Source: Stichopus chloronotus
Taxonomy: Eukaryota > Echinodermata > Holothuroidea > Aspidochirotida > Stichopodidae
Direction of reading: 5' to 3'
Assembly (NCBI GenBank): GCA_021234535.1
Contig: CM037839.1
Location: forward strand, 10,727,419-10,791,418
DNA length: 64,000 nt
Part shown: in pieces, positions 51,901 through 63,926 of the stretch
Numbering within the stretch: position 1 is the stretch's first letter
Layout of the letters: every line of letters starts with the position of its first letter
The notes under the pieces: model-generated
Told to the model about the DNA's origin: nothing
The model's database searches: none
Seen by the model: the letters and a program-made list of their open reading frames with translations, nothing else
Made by a program: the position numbers and the translations under genes

Positions 51901-54900
51901 TTTCTTAAAAAAGTATAATTTTAATTGATTTATTTGATTTAAATAAATGCTTTGAATGTCAATCATGATTTCTTTCATACAAGAGTTCCTCTAACAGATG
52001 CTCTCTTGACATGGTGGGAAATGCATGAGAGTTTATATCAGAGAGAAATCACTGGGAAATGCTAACAAGAGTTCAAAAGTCTTCACCATTTGATTTTGCC
52101 ATTCACCATTCCAATAACAACATCAGTTTTCTATATTCCTCAAAAAGTTATTTTCTGTTTAGTCTCTTTTCCCTTTCTCCTCCATTTAACTACCACTCCC
52201 CCACATAGCAGTTTATCTAGTGCATCACAGGGTCCCAGACTTTAGCTTATTTACTCAAGGAGTTTGCTCAATGAAGGTAATTCTCCATCTGCATAAAAAC
52301 ATCTAATTCCTGTCAAGTTTTGAAGCCACCCTGGGAGTTCCGGACTTTGTACCATCCTCTGACAATTTGTTTTCACAGTTAGGGGAGAATTTAAGGCAAT
52401 GCTGCATTGGTAATACACTGGCTGGAATGATCCGAATCACCGGGATATGATCTGCTGTTTATTTACTCATGAGGAACCTTATTGCTCCTTACAGCATACA
52501 CCAGCACCACAGGTTGCAATGTGGATTAAAAAGATAAAACATGACAAGGAAACACAGGAGGCCAATTTCTAGAGCATGAAGTCAATTTTATGACCATGGC
52601 AGGCAGGCCAAGTAAGTTTCCTACAAAATTCCTACTAATGGTATGACAGATTTTGTCACGATACAGGGTTTTACACGGTCTTTCAAACGATCACAAACAA
52701 CAATTTGAGGCCATGTTTTCAAAATCATTTACATATTGTTGACTTACTCTGTAGATGATACTGCTTCTTGACATCTGCTATTGTTGATGATGTTTTCAGC
52801 TGAGGAATGCATGGAGCAGATCGTACAATATGTGTAAATTTCAAGAGCAAAGGTTTGCCTCAAACTTCAGAAGATGCAACAGCTCAAATATTAGCAATTT
52901 ACAATGCATCAATACATATGTATTTAAATGCAAATGTCCTAGAACATAAATACCAACCTACATTTGCACAAGTTTACAGCTACCTTTTCAATGTTGCAGT
53001 AAAAGATTCCTCTGGTTCACTTACACTGTTAACAAAAACTTCATCTACAGTAGCCTTTACACTAAACAGAGAAGGGTACACAACACAGGGAAACTGATTA
53101 AAAATCCATCTAACTAGGAATGAAGATGCAAAAGAAAACGATGCAAAGTACATTCTAAAATACCAAAATGACATGCAGTCCGTACACTGCAGTCCATACA
53201 CTGTGGTTTAAGTTCAAAGGTCAACTTCACCTATGGATTTACATCCCCCTGGTGTTGCAGAAAACATTTTCTCCGACAGACTTGTGCAATGCCAATAAAA
53301 CTGATTGTCTTGAAAGCTATTTGCGTGAATGTGACAGTGTCCTCAGGTTTAAGCTAAGCCATTCCCAGAAGCACTATAATGGGGAGAGGTCTACCTGATG
53401 TTCCACGGGTTCATCGCTCCCAGTGTTCGATGTTCCCGGTTTTTGTATTATTTCAATGGTTGGAATGAGTACAAGGTTCGCTGTTCCCAGGGTTCAATGT
53501 TCCCAGTGTTTGAATTCTCAGGAATGTCAAACCTCAAGAACATGGAACACTGGAAACATCAAGGAAACATTGAACCTCAGGAGTATTGAACCTCAGAAAC
53601 GTTGACATACTGTAGCCCCTAATGGGAATTATTACACGAAAAGCATTTAATGTTTATGTAAACAGCAAGGCTAACAAAAGCTGGGGGTGTGAGTGCCCAA
53701 GAGCACCCTGTCTGATTAACAGGGCACCAAAAATGAATAAATTGAACAACATAACATGTCTGAAAGGGAACATATAATCCATGGTCCAAACTGTGAAACT
53801 GTAAAGAATCAAGACAGTGACTATATACTGGTAGATATTTCATCCAGCACACCACTGAAATAGACGCCATAAAAAACTAAAAGCTGACTGGCCACAAGAG
53901 AAAGATATGTAAAAAGTTCTACGAAATGAAACAAATCTAGCCGTTTTATGTTTAATCATTTGGTTTCTGTCTGGACATCCACAAATGTTAACTGGAAACC
54001 AAAAACTGATCCTTTTCCAAAAACAGGCTACCCAGAAGGACAACAAGACAGTGAACAGTATAGCTGCAAAAGTACAGTATCATCATAACAAAACAGTGGT
54101 TACTTACATTAGACACCTTGCATAGTTCTTTTCCACTGGAAGCATGTAATATTGAAATCTGTTTAGAAATAGAATTTAAAAGAAATTTCATGAAAGACCC
54201 AGGGTCTGCTGTGAACATAGTGACAGCCATGGTAGAGGGGTGTGTCTACTGTAACTCAAATAGCTCATGCATTTGGCATATTTCTTTTTTAATTAGGGGG
54301 TCTACAGAAGATCATCATTTCTGGTTACCTCCCCATCTTGCCCCCCTTCCCTATGGCTGAAGTCATACCTGGAAATTGCAGTACTTGGCATGGTAACTGC
54401 AAGGGAGATACTTCATGGAAGTCCAGGCTACCTCAAACTCAGGAGAATAAATATCAGAAAAAAAATAGATAGAGAGTATGTGCCTATTCATGTCTGCAGT
54501 TTGAGGTTGGCTTAAGTCTAGGCCTATTGCAGCCAGGCTACATGAAATGATGTGCTGTGGTCAAACGGAGAAAGGTGGTGGCGTTTGAAGCAATGAAGCC
54601 TAGCAACAGGGAGGTTCAGTTTACATCTCTGGATGGGTCAAAGTACAGGTAGTTGTGTTCCTCTTACATAATTACACTGTGATACATACAGCAGGTATAC
54701 ATGCACACAGATACTTTTCATTCTGCCTATTATGTTGCTCACAGCATATATACACTGTGGCACTCTATACTGAACCATGGCACATAGACTGGCTCATATA
54801 CGCAGCAGCCAGGTTTCTAGCATTAGGTGGTTTTGCAGGCTTACTTCCCTGGCTTATCCTACTGTCGTTTCCTTAAATTTCGACATGGCACTGACAAGTG

Positions 54901-57647
54901 AACCCAACATTCGTAATGGAAAAACTCATTTTTATAGTGGAATTAACAGTCATGATCATTGCCAATGACATCCATTTATGCTCAACATTAGTTTTGTCTG
55001 TCTTTGCAGCAACCTATGGAGGGACTTCTTGTCTCTGTTCTTTGTAGGTTCACAACTGCAAAGACTTGCAGAGGGCAACTAGGGACTGTGAGAAAAAAAA
55101 CAACTTGTTATTGAGCTGATCAGTATGTCAGGGATCGACATTTTCTTTAATTTGATAAAGTGAAGGGGGACAAAAAGTTATTTGCACTGACTCTGACTTA
55201 ATTTATAGGTTTTAAGTTGGAGATTATACACTTTAAGTTTCTTATGATATTTGGTTGCCATGGTATGTTACTAAAAATAGAACCAAACATCATATTTGCA
55301 GCTTTATAATTGCAGCTCAGTTGTTCTCATTGACTGAGTGACTGTGCATGGTAGATACATGTTAACTAATATTTTGCTCTAAGAGCATATTTTTGCATGC
55401 TTGGTTATTCCACTTAGCAATAGGGGTGCTTCATGAGCTTCCATACATTTATCATGCACGGAAATTAGATGCTGTGTCCGTCCATGACAAAATTTTAATC
55501 TTTGAAACTATGCTCATACATCTAGTCACCAAACTAAATAGTACAGTAGCAGTGGCAACTTACATGCGGTCGTCACTGTCAGTCTCTAAACTTGTGACCC
55601 CAAGGTGATCATTTCTCCATGTTTTTGGTTGCTTGCCAAGTTCACTGCACATGTTTTAGCATAAAGTCTGCTATGCAGCCATGCATGTTTAATTGTTGTG
55701 TATTACATTAAGATCATGGTTTTGTAATTTAGATCATATTGTTTTTCATTACAGTACCCATTTCCATATATTCAGTACTACTGGCCCACCTATTACCTAC
55801 CTACAATTTCAGCACAGTAGGGATGTGCATGAGCTATCATTTTCCACTACTGATCGTTTAATTTCAAGCAGCAATCTACGCTTGGGAGGAGCTTCGGTAC
55901 TTGTTCGTCCTTCAGAGTTATCCCAGTTAAATAGGTTCCCAGCACATGATTACACTGTGTTACATGACTTATGTATGCATACCCATAATTTTCATTCTGC
56001 CTATTGTGTTGGTCCTGGCATATATAGTGGTCTACACTGAGCCATGGTAGAGTAGACCGGCTCAGTTTTGCAGACTTACTTTTCCAAGTCTTGTTTTGTA
56101 CCTTGTTCAAGTATTGTAGTTTCAGCATGATTTATGGGCTTATGTTTAGAGAATGTTACTTCTGACAAATGCCAGGGCTGTACCGCTTCCTCTTGTCCGG
56201 CTAACAGCCCCACACAGGTTGTATCCACAGCCAGGCCGAGCCCAGCCCGACGCATGCTTGGTAGATCTACCACAGTTGTTGTGTTTTATTAAGTACCCCT
56301 TGGTTTTCCCTTCACACTTATATCCATTTTCAGCCTCTGTTCTGATACATGCCTGTTCTAAGAATTATGAGTAACTACAATGAGTAATGTATGTACAGCA
56401 CCTAGTGCTGAATGTAAGAACAAGGAGCAAGCTTCACAGGCGTTTTAGACAGAGGGTAATAAACATCACCAATACTCTACTTGCTTTACTGAATATTACA
56501 TTTCCGCTGTCTTGGCTACTTGCTAGTGAATGCTACAAACACAATAACAGTGCTAGCATCTTCTACTGCCACTACCCTTTTTTGTCACGGCACTGACTAC
56601 CAAACCCAACACTCCTAATTAATGGCAAAATAATATTAACAGTAGAATTCATACACATATTCAACGCTAATTATATCAATTTGTGCTCAACATGAATTTT
56701 GTTTATCTTGCCAACAACATACTGAGCTCAAGGGCTTCTTTCGCTCTTTGTAGGTTCCCAAGTGCACAAGACCACCAAGGACAACAAAACGAAGTTATAA
56801 ATTTAAGTAATGTTACACATTGGTAAATATGCCAAGCCATTGTCAAAACGGCCTGGCCTACCACCTTTCTGCCATTAAGCTACCAACTGCATTGTGACAT
56901 GTAGATACAGGGCGGAATTAGTAACACCCACCTCGACTAAGAACAGCAGCATAGTCTACTTGCTACTTGGCACACAAATATATGCAACACTACTAGCAGC
57001 CTGACTGGTTCATGGCCACTATGCATCCAGTCGATCCATTATTACTATTGGTTGCTTATTGGATGCACTGCATTTTAGTAAATAATGTGTCATTCTCAAA
57101 ATACTGTAACTCTTTTGAAGCAATGGTTACGCCATGAATGATACAGCCATTACTATTTTGAGAATGACACTCTTAATAAATTGCTAGGCCTAGGGGCGTA
57201 GCCTTGGTTTATCTTCACAATTGTTTAAGTCCCAAAAACTTCATATATCCAGAATCCTAGAGGCTAGGACCTGAACTGTATCACACTAACACTTAACAGA
57301 TGGATAGTGGTCATCATCAATCTGCCTGGCCTGTTTAAATACGAACCAGGTTTAAGTGGTAACCTAGACCTACTGCGGTAGCCACTAGTAGTCACTGAGT
57401 GTCAGTGGGTCTACATTTGGAGTCACACTGCATCTGTTGTAACTTACAGTTACAGTGTTACTTAGGCCTAGGAGTCAGTGCATACTTAAGTAACTTTGGC
57501 TGACGTTAGTAACTTAGCCGGCCTAACTGTACTGTGCCTAATACTCGTTCAGTAAGGAAGGTGTTATTCAGCCCAATATGACAATTTATAGTTCTTGAAA
57601 ATGCATCACTTTCAAGAGGATTGATGACATACGTTACTAACCTCCAT
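42945..57647 (-). CDS. TECR: TECR, trans-2,3-enoyl-CoA reductase of very-long-chain fatty acid elongation, complete
   Basis: Coding exons in transcript order: 57647-57642, 54158-54108, 52799-52748, 50284-50240, 48971-48868, 47255-47143, 45944-45839, 45372-45300, 44488-44445, 43898-43706, 43072-42945. Total 915 nt, 304 residues (human 308), with all phases joining. The N-terminus ([17 protein letters not shown], then [10 protein letters not shown]) is the ubiquitin-like region. It is followed by [16 protein letters not shown] (a membrane segment), [58 protein letters not shown] (residues 241-247, the conserved tyrosine block of the steroid 5-alpha-reductase-like domain) and [13 protein letters not shown]. 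The enzyme sits in the ER membrane and performs the fourth step of elongation, reducing trans-2-enoyl-CoA with NADPH; it also acts in sphingosine degradation. The proline altered in human P182L disease is present (P178 here). The two-codon first exon is the least certain part. Confidence 0.94.
47492..47549. repeat. Short direct repeat of about 30 bp
   Basis: GGCATCATTGACCACCCACATTGATG is followed at once by GGCATCACCGACCAACCTCACAGTGATG. It lies in the TECR intron between exons at 48868-48971 and 47143-47255. Confidence 0.7.
48371..48503. repeat. Tandem repeat of a GTTGATATGTTAATTTACCA-like unit
   Basis: About five diverged copies of a 20-26 bp unit lie in the same TECR intron. Confidence 0.8.
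50554..51582. repeat. 9-bp minisatellite (ACAACAAGT)n with ACAGCAAGT variant blocks
   Basis: About 1.03 kb of a nonamer array in the TECR intron between exons at 52748-52799 and 50240-50284. The part before about 50870 is broken by indels and truncated units, and the rest (about 79 units) is almost perfect. Variants differ by A or G at one position and come in runs, for example nine G units, eleven A units, seven G units and twelve A units, read on the minus strand. The array begins about 270 bp upstream, in transcript direction, of the 45-bp exon. Confidence 0.97.
53398..53600. repeat. Direct and inverted GTTCAATGTTCCCAGTGTT repeats
   Basis: Variants of GGTTCAATGTTCCCAGTGTT occur in forward orientation in 53398-53510 and as reverse complements (GGAACACTGGAAACAT, AACATTGAACC) in 53535-53600, around a short centre containing GAATTC. 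This is an imperfect fold-back structure in TECR intron 2. Confidence 0.7.
54662..55077. repeat. Diverged repeat in TECR intron 1, copy A
   Basis: Shares ordered blocks with 55935-56790: ATTACACTGTG, TTTTCATTCTGCCTATT, CATATATA, TTTTGCAG-CTTACTT, GGCACTGAC, AACCCAACA, TTTGTGCTCAACAT-like, and CTCTTTGTAGGTTC. Order and orientation agree, so this is a duplicated segment or two copies of one element. Confidence 0.7.
55935..56790. repeat. Diverged repeat in TECR intron 1, copy B with about 480 bp extra
   Basis: Carries the same block order as copy A, but about 480 bp (56093-56580) separate the first half (ending CTTACTTTTCCAAGTC) from the second half (starting TTTTGTCACGGCACTGAC). Either copy B gained an insertion or copy A lost this part. 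Confidence 0.6.
57642..57647 (-). other. TECR exon 1 coding part: two codons only
   Basis: On the minus strand ATG GAG is followed directly by GTTAGT, a plausible donor in phase 0. Exon 2 begins in phase 0 at ISILHASSG, giving an N-terminus ME-ISIL that parallels MKHYEVEIL in human. The 3.5 kb intron that follows holds no better ATG-plus-donor with this phase that I could find. Confidence 0.55.
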
Positions 57648-58167
57648 GATTTTTGTCTTGCTTTAGTTTGTCGCTGGTAACGTTGATAAAATTTGACTGC
57701 CAAATAGCGGACAGACTGTGCTGTGTCGATAGGCCTATGCAGTTACACTAACACGTACTGCATGTAGGATACGTAAAATCATGTCACTACGCTGGTGTAA
57801 GTTTGTAATGCACTAAGCAGTCTGGTGGGTTGACCATGGGTTGAGACTTGCCTGGGATCGATGACTATAGGCTCCCACCCATGCTACAGCTCGCTTAATC
57901 GAGATTACGTAATAAAAAAGCGTTTGTAACTTTTTAGGATAAATAAGCTACCTGACTGTTTATGCGATATTAGAGTAGTAGACGGAATGTGAAAGGATTT
58001 ATACATAGTAAGTGGGTGAAGCCTGAGGGGATTTCTTTATGATCATCATGTAGACAGAATTTCTGAAACATTGAGTCAAGGATAATCCATTGTCAGGGCC
58101 ATTCTGCAGATGGCTGTACAATGATGAGCAGACCAGGACACCTACCTCTATAGATGTGCAGATCTGT

Positions 58168-58182
58168 GGGGGGGGGGGGGGG
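58168..58182. repeat. Poly-G tract of 15 bases
   Basis: Uninterrupted G run followed by CGATCCGGCCCC, 520 bp upstream of TECR exon 1 in transcript direction. It has G-quadruplex potential on the plus strand. Confidence 0.95.
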
Positions 58183-59429
58183 CGATCCGGCCCCAACTCC
58201 CTTTTTAAAATGAAAAAACTTAATAGGGAAAAGAGAAAAAAATCTAGGGGCAGAGATAGAAAGGACAGAGGGTTGAGTGATAGAGAATGAAGTTGCAATC
58301 AATTAACAACATCGAAGCATAGGGGATCATAGCACACAGTCAGTGGAGGAGCTATACAGGGCATACAGACAGGGAGCAGTCCTCCTCCCGATCAACTCAA
58401 AAGGATTACCGGCGTCCTTTTCAGTTTTTAACAAAAAGAAAAAGAATAAAGTAAAAGATTGAAAGACATAAGAATGAGCAAAAAAATGTATAGAAAATGC
58501 AAGCTCAGTACTTCAGCGCCCTCATCCAGAAAACGAATGATGATGGCTGTAGCCCATATTCACTCTTCAGAATTCAAATGAATTGGTGTTCATCATGAAA
58601 TGTGCAAATACCATACTTTTACAGCCGAAAACTCCAAATAATGTACAGTTACGGATTTTCCAACCAACAAAATACTAAAAGTCCCATTTTTACATTTTTT
58701 TACGATCAGCTCCTCTTAGATAATCGTCTAACATTTTTAAGTTTACCCCTAATCCAAAATTCTGGGTGTGCCAAATGCAGCAGAGGCGTAGGTCTACTGT
58801 AAATTTCCGTATCATACAGTAAGCATATGATATTCCCCCGCCCCATTCATGTCTTAGGCCCAATCAGAAAAATATCCAGCCAAGGTTCTACAAGGAGGTT
58901 CTTCCTTGTAGAGCCTCCTTGATCTAGCTATATATGATCCTGGTGTCGCATGTCGAGTTTCTTGACCCCTGCCAACAATCCCTGTGACTTCACTGCCCAA
59001 TGGAAAAGGTGCCCAAGGACTAAAGAGAAGTATGTTCATCACCCAAATATTAGTCTTGTGATTAGACGATGATAGTTCTTTTCTTTCAGTAATTTGTACA
59101 GGTTCGAATCATTCATAAGTTGCATATCAGTGAATATTAGTGGACGGACGCCGTCAGAGAAAATGCAGGTCCGAGGAGGGGCGCCCTTAAATTTTATCAT
59201 TACTGTACTGTCGGCATGTGTGGGGTCATATATTGTGGGAGTGAGCTTACCCAAATATATGCCAATACTTCCAACTACTCCAGGAATACGTGAAAGAGGA
59301 TGTATAATTTATTTTTCTTGCTTCATCTCATCTGATATGTATTATCATTTCCACAGGTTTACTAGTGTTCTCACAAATTGAGAAATTGCAGACATGAGAT
59401 CCCTATTTAAAGACTGTGCACTTGCAACT

Positions 59430-59715
59430 CAGATCACCCAGAAAGTGCCGTTTCCGGACATCTGGGGGGAGTTTGAAAAACCAAATAGTTTTTGTCCACT
59501 ATAAAATCCTCGAGAATGAAATGTGTCCATCACATACCCGTAGTCTTGGCCCAAAAGGCTTCGATCTGTATGCTCCTCCGACTAATCGATCATTAACGTT
59601 TGGAACACCCGAGGAAGTGCCATCTGGGGAGTTTGAAAAGCCAAAAACGTTCTTGTACGCCAAGCGATGATGGCGTTGTTGAACTTAGATAGTGGCAACC
59701 CCCCCCCCCCCCCCC
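59430..59715. repeat. Two tandem copies of a dispersed repeat ending in a 17-C run
   Basis: AAGTGCC...TCTGGGG(GG)AGTTTGAAAARCCAAA occurs at about 59444-59485 and again at 59615-59645. The second copy goes on through TTGTACGCCAAGCGATGATG to a run of 17 C (59699-59715). A related copy is at 61011-61149. Confidence 0.7.
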
Positions 59716-60396
59716 ATCCCATCCAATGTCTTTCACGAGCATTGGGTACTTCTATTATACAGCCTAGTGGCCCATTAAAAACATATGAGACATGATGCGA
59801 TTGTCTATCTTCACAGTCCATTCTCAGAACAGAGTAGTTACTAACGTGACCACCAGCACAGGCTTTTAACTTCCACCACTATTCATGGTTTTCATTTCTT
59901 CAAACTGTTAATTCGTGGGTCTCCCTTGATGTCTACAGACTACTGGCCCGCCGCGTTGTCACAGATTCCACCAACGTGTCAGTCGTCATCATGACTTTGT
60001 CCGATTTCTATATGTGCTCCACGCAAATTAAAGGGAAACAAGACTTTCGTTTCACAGAAAACAACCATATTTTTAAAACCAATGTTCGTGGACATAGAAT
60101 GACAGATTATTCAAAATATGAAAGAACAGGAGCCTTAATTCTTTTCAAGAAATAAGTGTCACACAGATAGTAATTGAGTTATTTGCTGCTCAACAATAAT
60201 TTGTTCACCCAAACTTTTCTAAATTCAAATAATGCATCGTCTTCCGTTACTCATCACATGCATAATTCTTTGAGGGGATAAAGCTTTTGCAGATGTTTAT
60301 TGATGTGATTGAATGGTTTTACAAGGATTAAAGCTACATTTTCATTGTATTCCATGTTGGTATATTCTAAACGCCCTAGTTTCCTTTAATTGTGTG

Positions 60397-60605
60397 TGTG
60401 TGATCCAGCAGTAGAGCATCCGCCTTCCATCTGAGGGGCCCGGGTCCGATCTATCCTCCCTAAGACTTTAGAAATGGTACTTACTTTCTTCCATGATGTT
60501 GTGCATAAGCAATGGGGTAGTTCAGTGGGGAAAACAATCCAGTGCCCTACAACTGGAAAAGGACCGTGCAGACTCCGTCCGCTGGTTAAACAAGATGGTT
60601 AGAAA
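60397..60605 (+). mobile_element. tRNA-derived SINE-like element
   Basis: The 5' part looks like a decayed tRNA gene. TGATCCAGCAG (60401-60411) fits the A box with one mismatch. AGAGCATCCGCCTTCCAT resembles the anticodon arm of a tRNA, and CCCGGGTCCGATC gives a B box (60443-60453) with three mismatches. A-B spacing is normal. About 150 bp of tRNA-unrelated sequence follows, without coding capacity. No clean acceptor-stem pairing is present, so it is not a functional tRNA gene. Confidence 0.6.
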
Positions 60606-61010
60606 AATGTGGCATATAACTTAACTCTCAAATCAATCCTAACCCACTGCAGGGCCCCCTCTACGCAATTGGTACATGTCACGAAGCAGTATCGATTGAA
60701 TGGGTATCAAACTGATTTTGGAGAATAAGAATACGTATAACATACTATTATTATATTCATAGTGGGCCCTGAGTTCTGGCATCAAGTAGAACTAAGATAT
60801 TTGTCACAAATTTCTCAAGGGAAGTCCCACAATATTCGCCAAGTTAGTACAGGACTACCAAAAATCTGAGTAGATGCCTTGAATAGGATACATTGCAGTG
60901 AGTCATTGGGCATATGATAACTGTCTTCTGTTAATAACTTGTGGAAATCAATGTGTTGAGAGTTGAAACATGAAATTACATGAAGCGGAAAACGCAATAA
61001 TAAGACATCG

Positions 61011-61149
61011 AATGTGCCATTTCCGGTGATCCGGTTAGTCTATTTTATCAAAAATTTTCTTTTACGCTTCACGCCAACGGATGGTGGCGCTCCGCTAGGA
61101 TGGTAAAGTGGCATCAATCAAAGGTCGAACAAGTTTGCCCCCCCCCCCC
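61011..61149. repeat. Third copy of the GTGCCATTTCCGG...poly-C repeat
   Basis: Starts AATGTGCCATTTCCGG, goes on with TTTTCTTTTACGCTTCACGC and CAACGGATGGTGGCG, and ends in 12 C (61138-61149). The block order is the same as in the copies at 59430-59715. Confidence 0.65.
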
Positions 61150-63669
61150 TTCTTTTCAGAAATCCTGGATCCATACCTGTGTGTAGGTAGCGAATTTATT
61201 TTTAGGCTTTATTTTTGAGGCTCCCAATGGATCATCATGTCGCTATAATTATGCAGCACTGCTTACTTTCATCTACATAATAATGCTAGTATTCGTAAAT
61301 ACCTTACCCGTTTGTTCTCTCATTCATGCGTTTGGTTATAAGTAAGAGTCCTTTGCCATGAATTCGTCTACTCCTACTTCGTGCTTGTTTTCCAAATTCT
61401 GAAAGAAAAGCAGGCTTGGGTACACTGAAGGAAAGATTAGTCAGGCCGACCAATGTTCGTTATTTACAACCTAAGACCCCTAATCTACCCCTAATCTCTT
61501 TCGTTGTTCAAACTTTGGTTGTCGTCCCTTCCCCGTCTATATTCCTTGGTTTTTAAGTACTGTCATCCGAACAAAGCCTCCCTCCGCATCACAGCCACGT
61601 TGTTTTGGTTCTTGTTGTTCTGAAACTTATCTCTGTACTAAATTATAAATGAAATCCTTCTCATTCAATTGATTTTACGAGGTTATTTTTTGTATAATTA
61701 CTTCACTTTTATTTCTTCGTTTTATTCGTCTGTTTCATTATTGGAACATGCGGTTTTGTTACTTTTGTAATTATGCAGAATTCAAAATTGCATCGTTTTC
61801 AGGTTTAACGGTATGTAAATAAATAAACAGGACAAATTGAGACTCTAAGCAGGAAACGTGACTGGGATACAAATTGCACCATTTTAGAAACTAGTTTTCA
61901 TAGCATTTCAACCATGACGGTCACTACCCCCATGGATGACAACAATTCAGTCACATCTAAAGTGTTTTTATTGTTGTTAGTTCGTGTAAATATTTGGTAA
62001 TTACATTCAAATTGTAAACTTGGTGGATGACTTATGCTCAATTAAAATGTACTTCTACCAGCCGGAGAAAAAAAACACTGCACCTCATGTCTAGCGTCAT
62101 CAATCTTTTTCGTGGAGTTTTGCGAAATAGGTTTCTTTTTGGCGTTGAACTATACAGTCATGGGTACTATTTGTCTATGTGTAAAAATCTACCAGGTGGT
62201 AGATAGTAGCCAAACCTAGGTTGCAAGTATTGTCGTTGTAATTTACCGCTAAAGAAATAGTCCATCATCTGAAGCATACAGTTTGAGATATACACATTTA
62301 GTACTCATTTAGTTGACTTTTGTGAATGAATTATACTTTTTTATCAAATAGAAACGATCTTGCAAAGTGTTGTTTTTTTTTTCTCAAATCAGTTACTTTC
62401 TCAAATGAGTTACAGTTACTCACACTCGCATCTATGTAAATGTCAGTGGGACATTCCATTTTTTTCAATATAAGATAGAAGCATCTTTTCTATCAGTGTT
62501 CGACTTCTATTCGTTAAGAAAGATCGCATATAATTTAAGATGAATGGATATATAAACATTTTAAAACACATGTCAAATTATTAACAACTAAAACTGTCTG
62601 TTATTCACTGTTTGGCGAAATCGTTTGAACGTTTCCTTCCATCCTACCTTATGATTAATTGCGTGGGGGCCATGCATTACAGGTAGTGTGACATACATCT
62701 TAAAAAAGAGCTGGCTTTATTCAATAGTCGTAGAGTGAAACCCTGAATGAAAGTCCGTTGGAATTGTATTTTTCTATTACCCTTTTTGAAATATGGCTGT
62801 TCAAAGTTTGATGAAAACGTAAATATGAGGACATGGAGTGCTGCGAAGTGTCGGTATTTCTTTTGTTAGTTGTCGTTGTTATATGTATGGACTGTTTATC
62901 ACTGGGTTCCACATTGGTAAGTGATATCAATATTTGCAAGGAAGAAAATACATGCTTCCAAATCAAAACCCCTCGGGGCATATCAAATTCTCAATTGTCC
63001 TTGAAATAAAGAGGTTTAGTAAACAAAGGAAAACAGAAGACATCGCATGCGAGTTCCTCTGACGACGTCATTTGCATAATTAGCCAATGTTTATTCTTGA
63101 TGCAAATATAAGACAGAATTTTGCTCTTTTTTGGTCGGTAAATGGCCCTCGCACTTCCACTCCCCACATTGGATCGGCCAGTAAAACCTTGTAAGCATTC
63201 CATCTTTTCTTAGACAAGGAAAACTCGCCAAACAGTTTAAAATTCTGCTGTAGCTGCCCAGTTGCCACATAGTCAACACAAGTCAACATTCCACACTGCT
63301 GAACGGTTTCTGCTTCATTTTTTTTAATACCTCAATATCAGCAGACACATTCTAGTTTAACACAAATCACGAAATTGCACATATGCTCAGAATAACAATG
63401 TTATCCAAGTATGTTTACGAACATATTACACCAGCACGGAGAAAGTAGCAATTAGCTGAACATGTTAGTGTGTTCAGGGAGGGGTTGTGTGAATCATGTC
63501 ACCATTAGTTTAGAATTTATGGATAAGAAAATCGTAGGACTCATCAAGGATCCTATACCATTTTGACCGGCGAAATTTGCCTTCTCTTTTCGATCAGTGT
63601 TTACAGAGGATAATGAAACAGATGTGAACCGTAAAATCCCATACAAACCCAAACCTGCTCCCGTCAAGG

Positions 63670-63790
63670 GAGCTACTCTGCATATGTCGAATTTGCTATC
63701 AATCAAAGAGTACTGTAACTTAGCACTGGTTGAGAGTTTTGCTATCCGGAAGCCAAAAATATAGCTTAGGGTGATGAGTTACTGCCTTCA
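63670..63790 (+). repeat. Dispersed repeat, copy 2
   Basis: Partner of 35264-35376: GAGCTACTCTGCAT, then GCTATCCGGAAGCCAAAAAT, then GGTGATGAGTTACTGCC. It differs by an extra stretch of about 8 bp near its middle. Confidence 0.8.
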
Positions 63791-63894
63791 AAGTACATAT
63801 GATGTGAAAATTAGGAACTATTGAAAGTTTTAGATTGTTTAGAAAATCGAATGTGTGCTGGTGATAGAATGGTCTTTGAAATCTTGTCACGGCG

Positions 63895-63926
63895 GGAGGG
63901 GGGGGGGGAGGGGGAGAGGGGGAGGC
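63895..63926. repeat. G-rich low-complexity tract
   Basis: A run of 11 G within GGGAGGG...GAGGGGGAGAGGGGGAGG. It has strong G-quadruplex potential on the plus strand. Confidence 0.9.

Noticed and set aside
57506..57703. Alternative TECR start encoding MAVKFYQ...
   Set aside because: The only donor nearby (CAAC then GTTACC) gives phase 1, whereas exon 2 needs phase 0; ATG GAG then GTTAGT fits the phase.
60397..60470. Functional tRNA gene
   Set aside because: The B box has three mismatches and the acceptor and T stems do not pair, so a SINE remnant is the better reading.
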